NCBI GenBank assembly: GCA_038231495.1
Contig: JBBRLG010000187.1
Coordinates: forward strand, 1-12,157
DNA from: JBBRLG01 sp038231495
GTDB lineage: Bacteria; Planctomycetota; Planctomycetia; Gemmatales; Gemmataceae
Reading direction: 5' to 3'
DNA length: 12,157 nucleotides
Shown here: one piece after another, positions 11,928-12,157 of the stretch
Numbering within the stretch: position 1 is the first letter of the stretch
Layout of the letters: each line of letters begins with the position of its first letter
Made by a program: the position numbers and the translations under genes
Notes under the pieces: model-generated
Databases searched by the model: none
What the model was told of the DNA's origin: nothing
What the model saw: the letters and a program-made list of their open reading frames with translations, nothing else

Positions 11928-11953
11928 GTTTCCGTTGAAAGGACGGTTCACCT

Positions 11954-12157
11954 GTGAAGAAGCTCCTTGCTCTCGCGATCGTGGGCGGTTTCCTCGCCCT
12001 GGCTACGGGCTGCCCGCCGGCCACCACCCCCGTGAAGTCCCCGCCCCCTTCGGTTGTCAAGCCTGACGACAAGAAGATCGACGACAAGAAGATCGACGAC
12101 AAGAAGATCGACGACAAGAAGATCGACGACAAGAAGATCGACGACAAGAAGGTCACC
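11954..12157 (+). CDS. Small lipoprotein with DDKKI repeats, start only (runs off the window)
   Basis: A GTG start (11954) opens MKKLLALAIVGGFLALATGC, a textbook type II signal with Lys-Lys, a hydrophobic core and the lipobox LATGC. The mature protein would begin at the lipid-modified Cys20, anchored in a membrane. Then comes a Pro/Thr linker (PPATTPVKSPPPSVVKP) and a highly repetitive charged region from residue 38: five DDKKI units, one DDKKV and the start of more sequence. AAAGGA (11938-11943), 10 nt upstream, fits the GTG start; there is no in-frame ATG alternative. The frame is open to the last base, so at least 68 residues are present and the end lies outside. The function is unknown; such extended charged tails may reach through the envelope or bind ions or partners. 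Confidence 0.82.
   Translation, partial: MKKLLALAIVGGFLALATGCPPATTPVKSPPPSVVKPDDKKIDDKKIDDKKIDDKKIDDKKIDDKKVT
12065..12154 (+). repeat. Tandem 15-bp repeat, six units, coding DDKKI
   Basis: The unit GACGACAAGAAGATC occurs five times without a single change and a sixth time with GTC in place of the last ATC. The absence of even silent differences points to recent expansion by slippage or unequal recombination. Copy number probably varies between strains, always in frame. Confidence 0.9.

Overview
The window is GC-rich DNA that most resembles a planctomycete, probably a Gemmataceae-type genome. This is inference from protein content and style, not from any marker gene. The pointers are secreted HEAT-repeat and DUF3352-like proteins, a small lipoprotein with a low-complexity charged tail, loosely packed genes, and intergenic spaces full of palindromic repeats. 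No rRNA, tRNA, CRISPR array, transposase or phage gene was found.

Layout. At the left edge (186-1071, minus strand) two small genes overlap by 11 nt, behind a good sigma70-type promoter (1126-1154) flanked on both sides by related palindromes. One encodes a HEPN-like helical protein and the other an unrecognised alpha/beta protein; together they look like a compact regulatory, toxin-antitoxin-like or defence module. A plus-strand run follows: an exported HEAT-repeat protein (1464-2432) with a clear intrinsic terminator, an exported 600-aa DUF3352-like protein (2703-4505), an exported thioredoxin-like protein (4726-5982), and an oxygen-dependent protoporphyrinogen/coproporphyrinogen oxidase (6049-7425). 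The convergent minus-strand gene at 7576-8619 is a REC plus HD-GYP response regulator. Divergent from it is a class V PLP-dependent aminotransferase (9004-10209). Next come a translationally coupled pair, a zinc-ribbon protein and an unknown 131-aa protein (10256-11061), then a universal stress protein (11273-11740), and finally the start of a lipoprotein gene that runs off the window (11954-12157) behind a leader of three hairpins.

The strongest unexpected signal is the thioredoxin-like gene. Its reading frame is interrupted by one in-frame UGA (4978-4980) in a Cys-Thr-UGA motif at the place expected for the redox centre. Coding continues in the same frame, and a bacterial-SECIS-like stem-loop lies at a suitable distance downstream. 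I annotate it as a probable selenoprotein.

The second theme is repeats. At least three families of palindromic elements occupy the intergenic regions, and most copies start 0 to 16 nt after a stop codon. One 12-bp core (GCCGCTTGCGGC or its complement) occurs six times, once inside the hemG coding sequence. Apart from the left-hand pair and the coupled pair at 10256-11061, the genes look like separate housekeeping and accessory units rather than one pathway.
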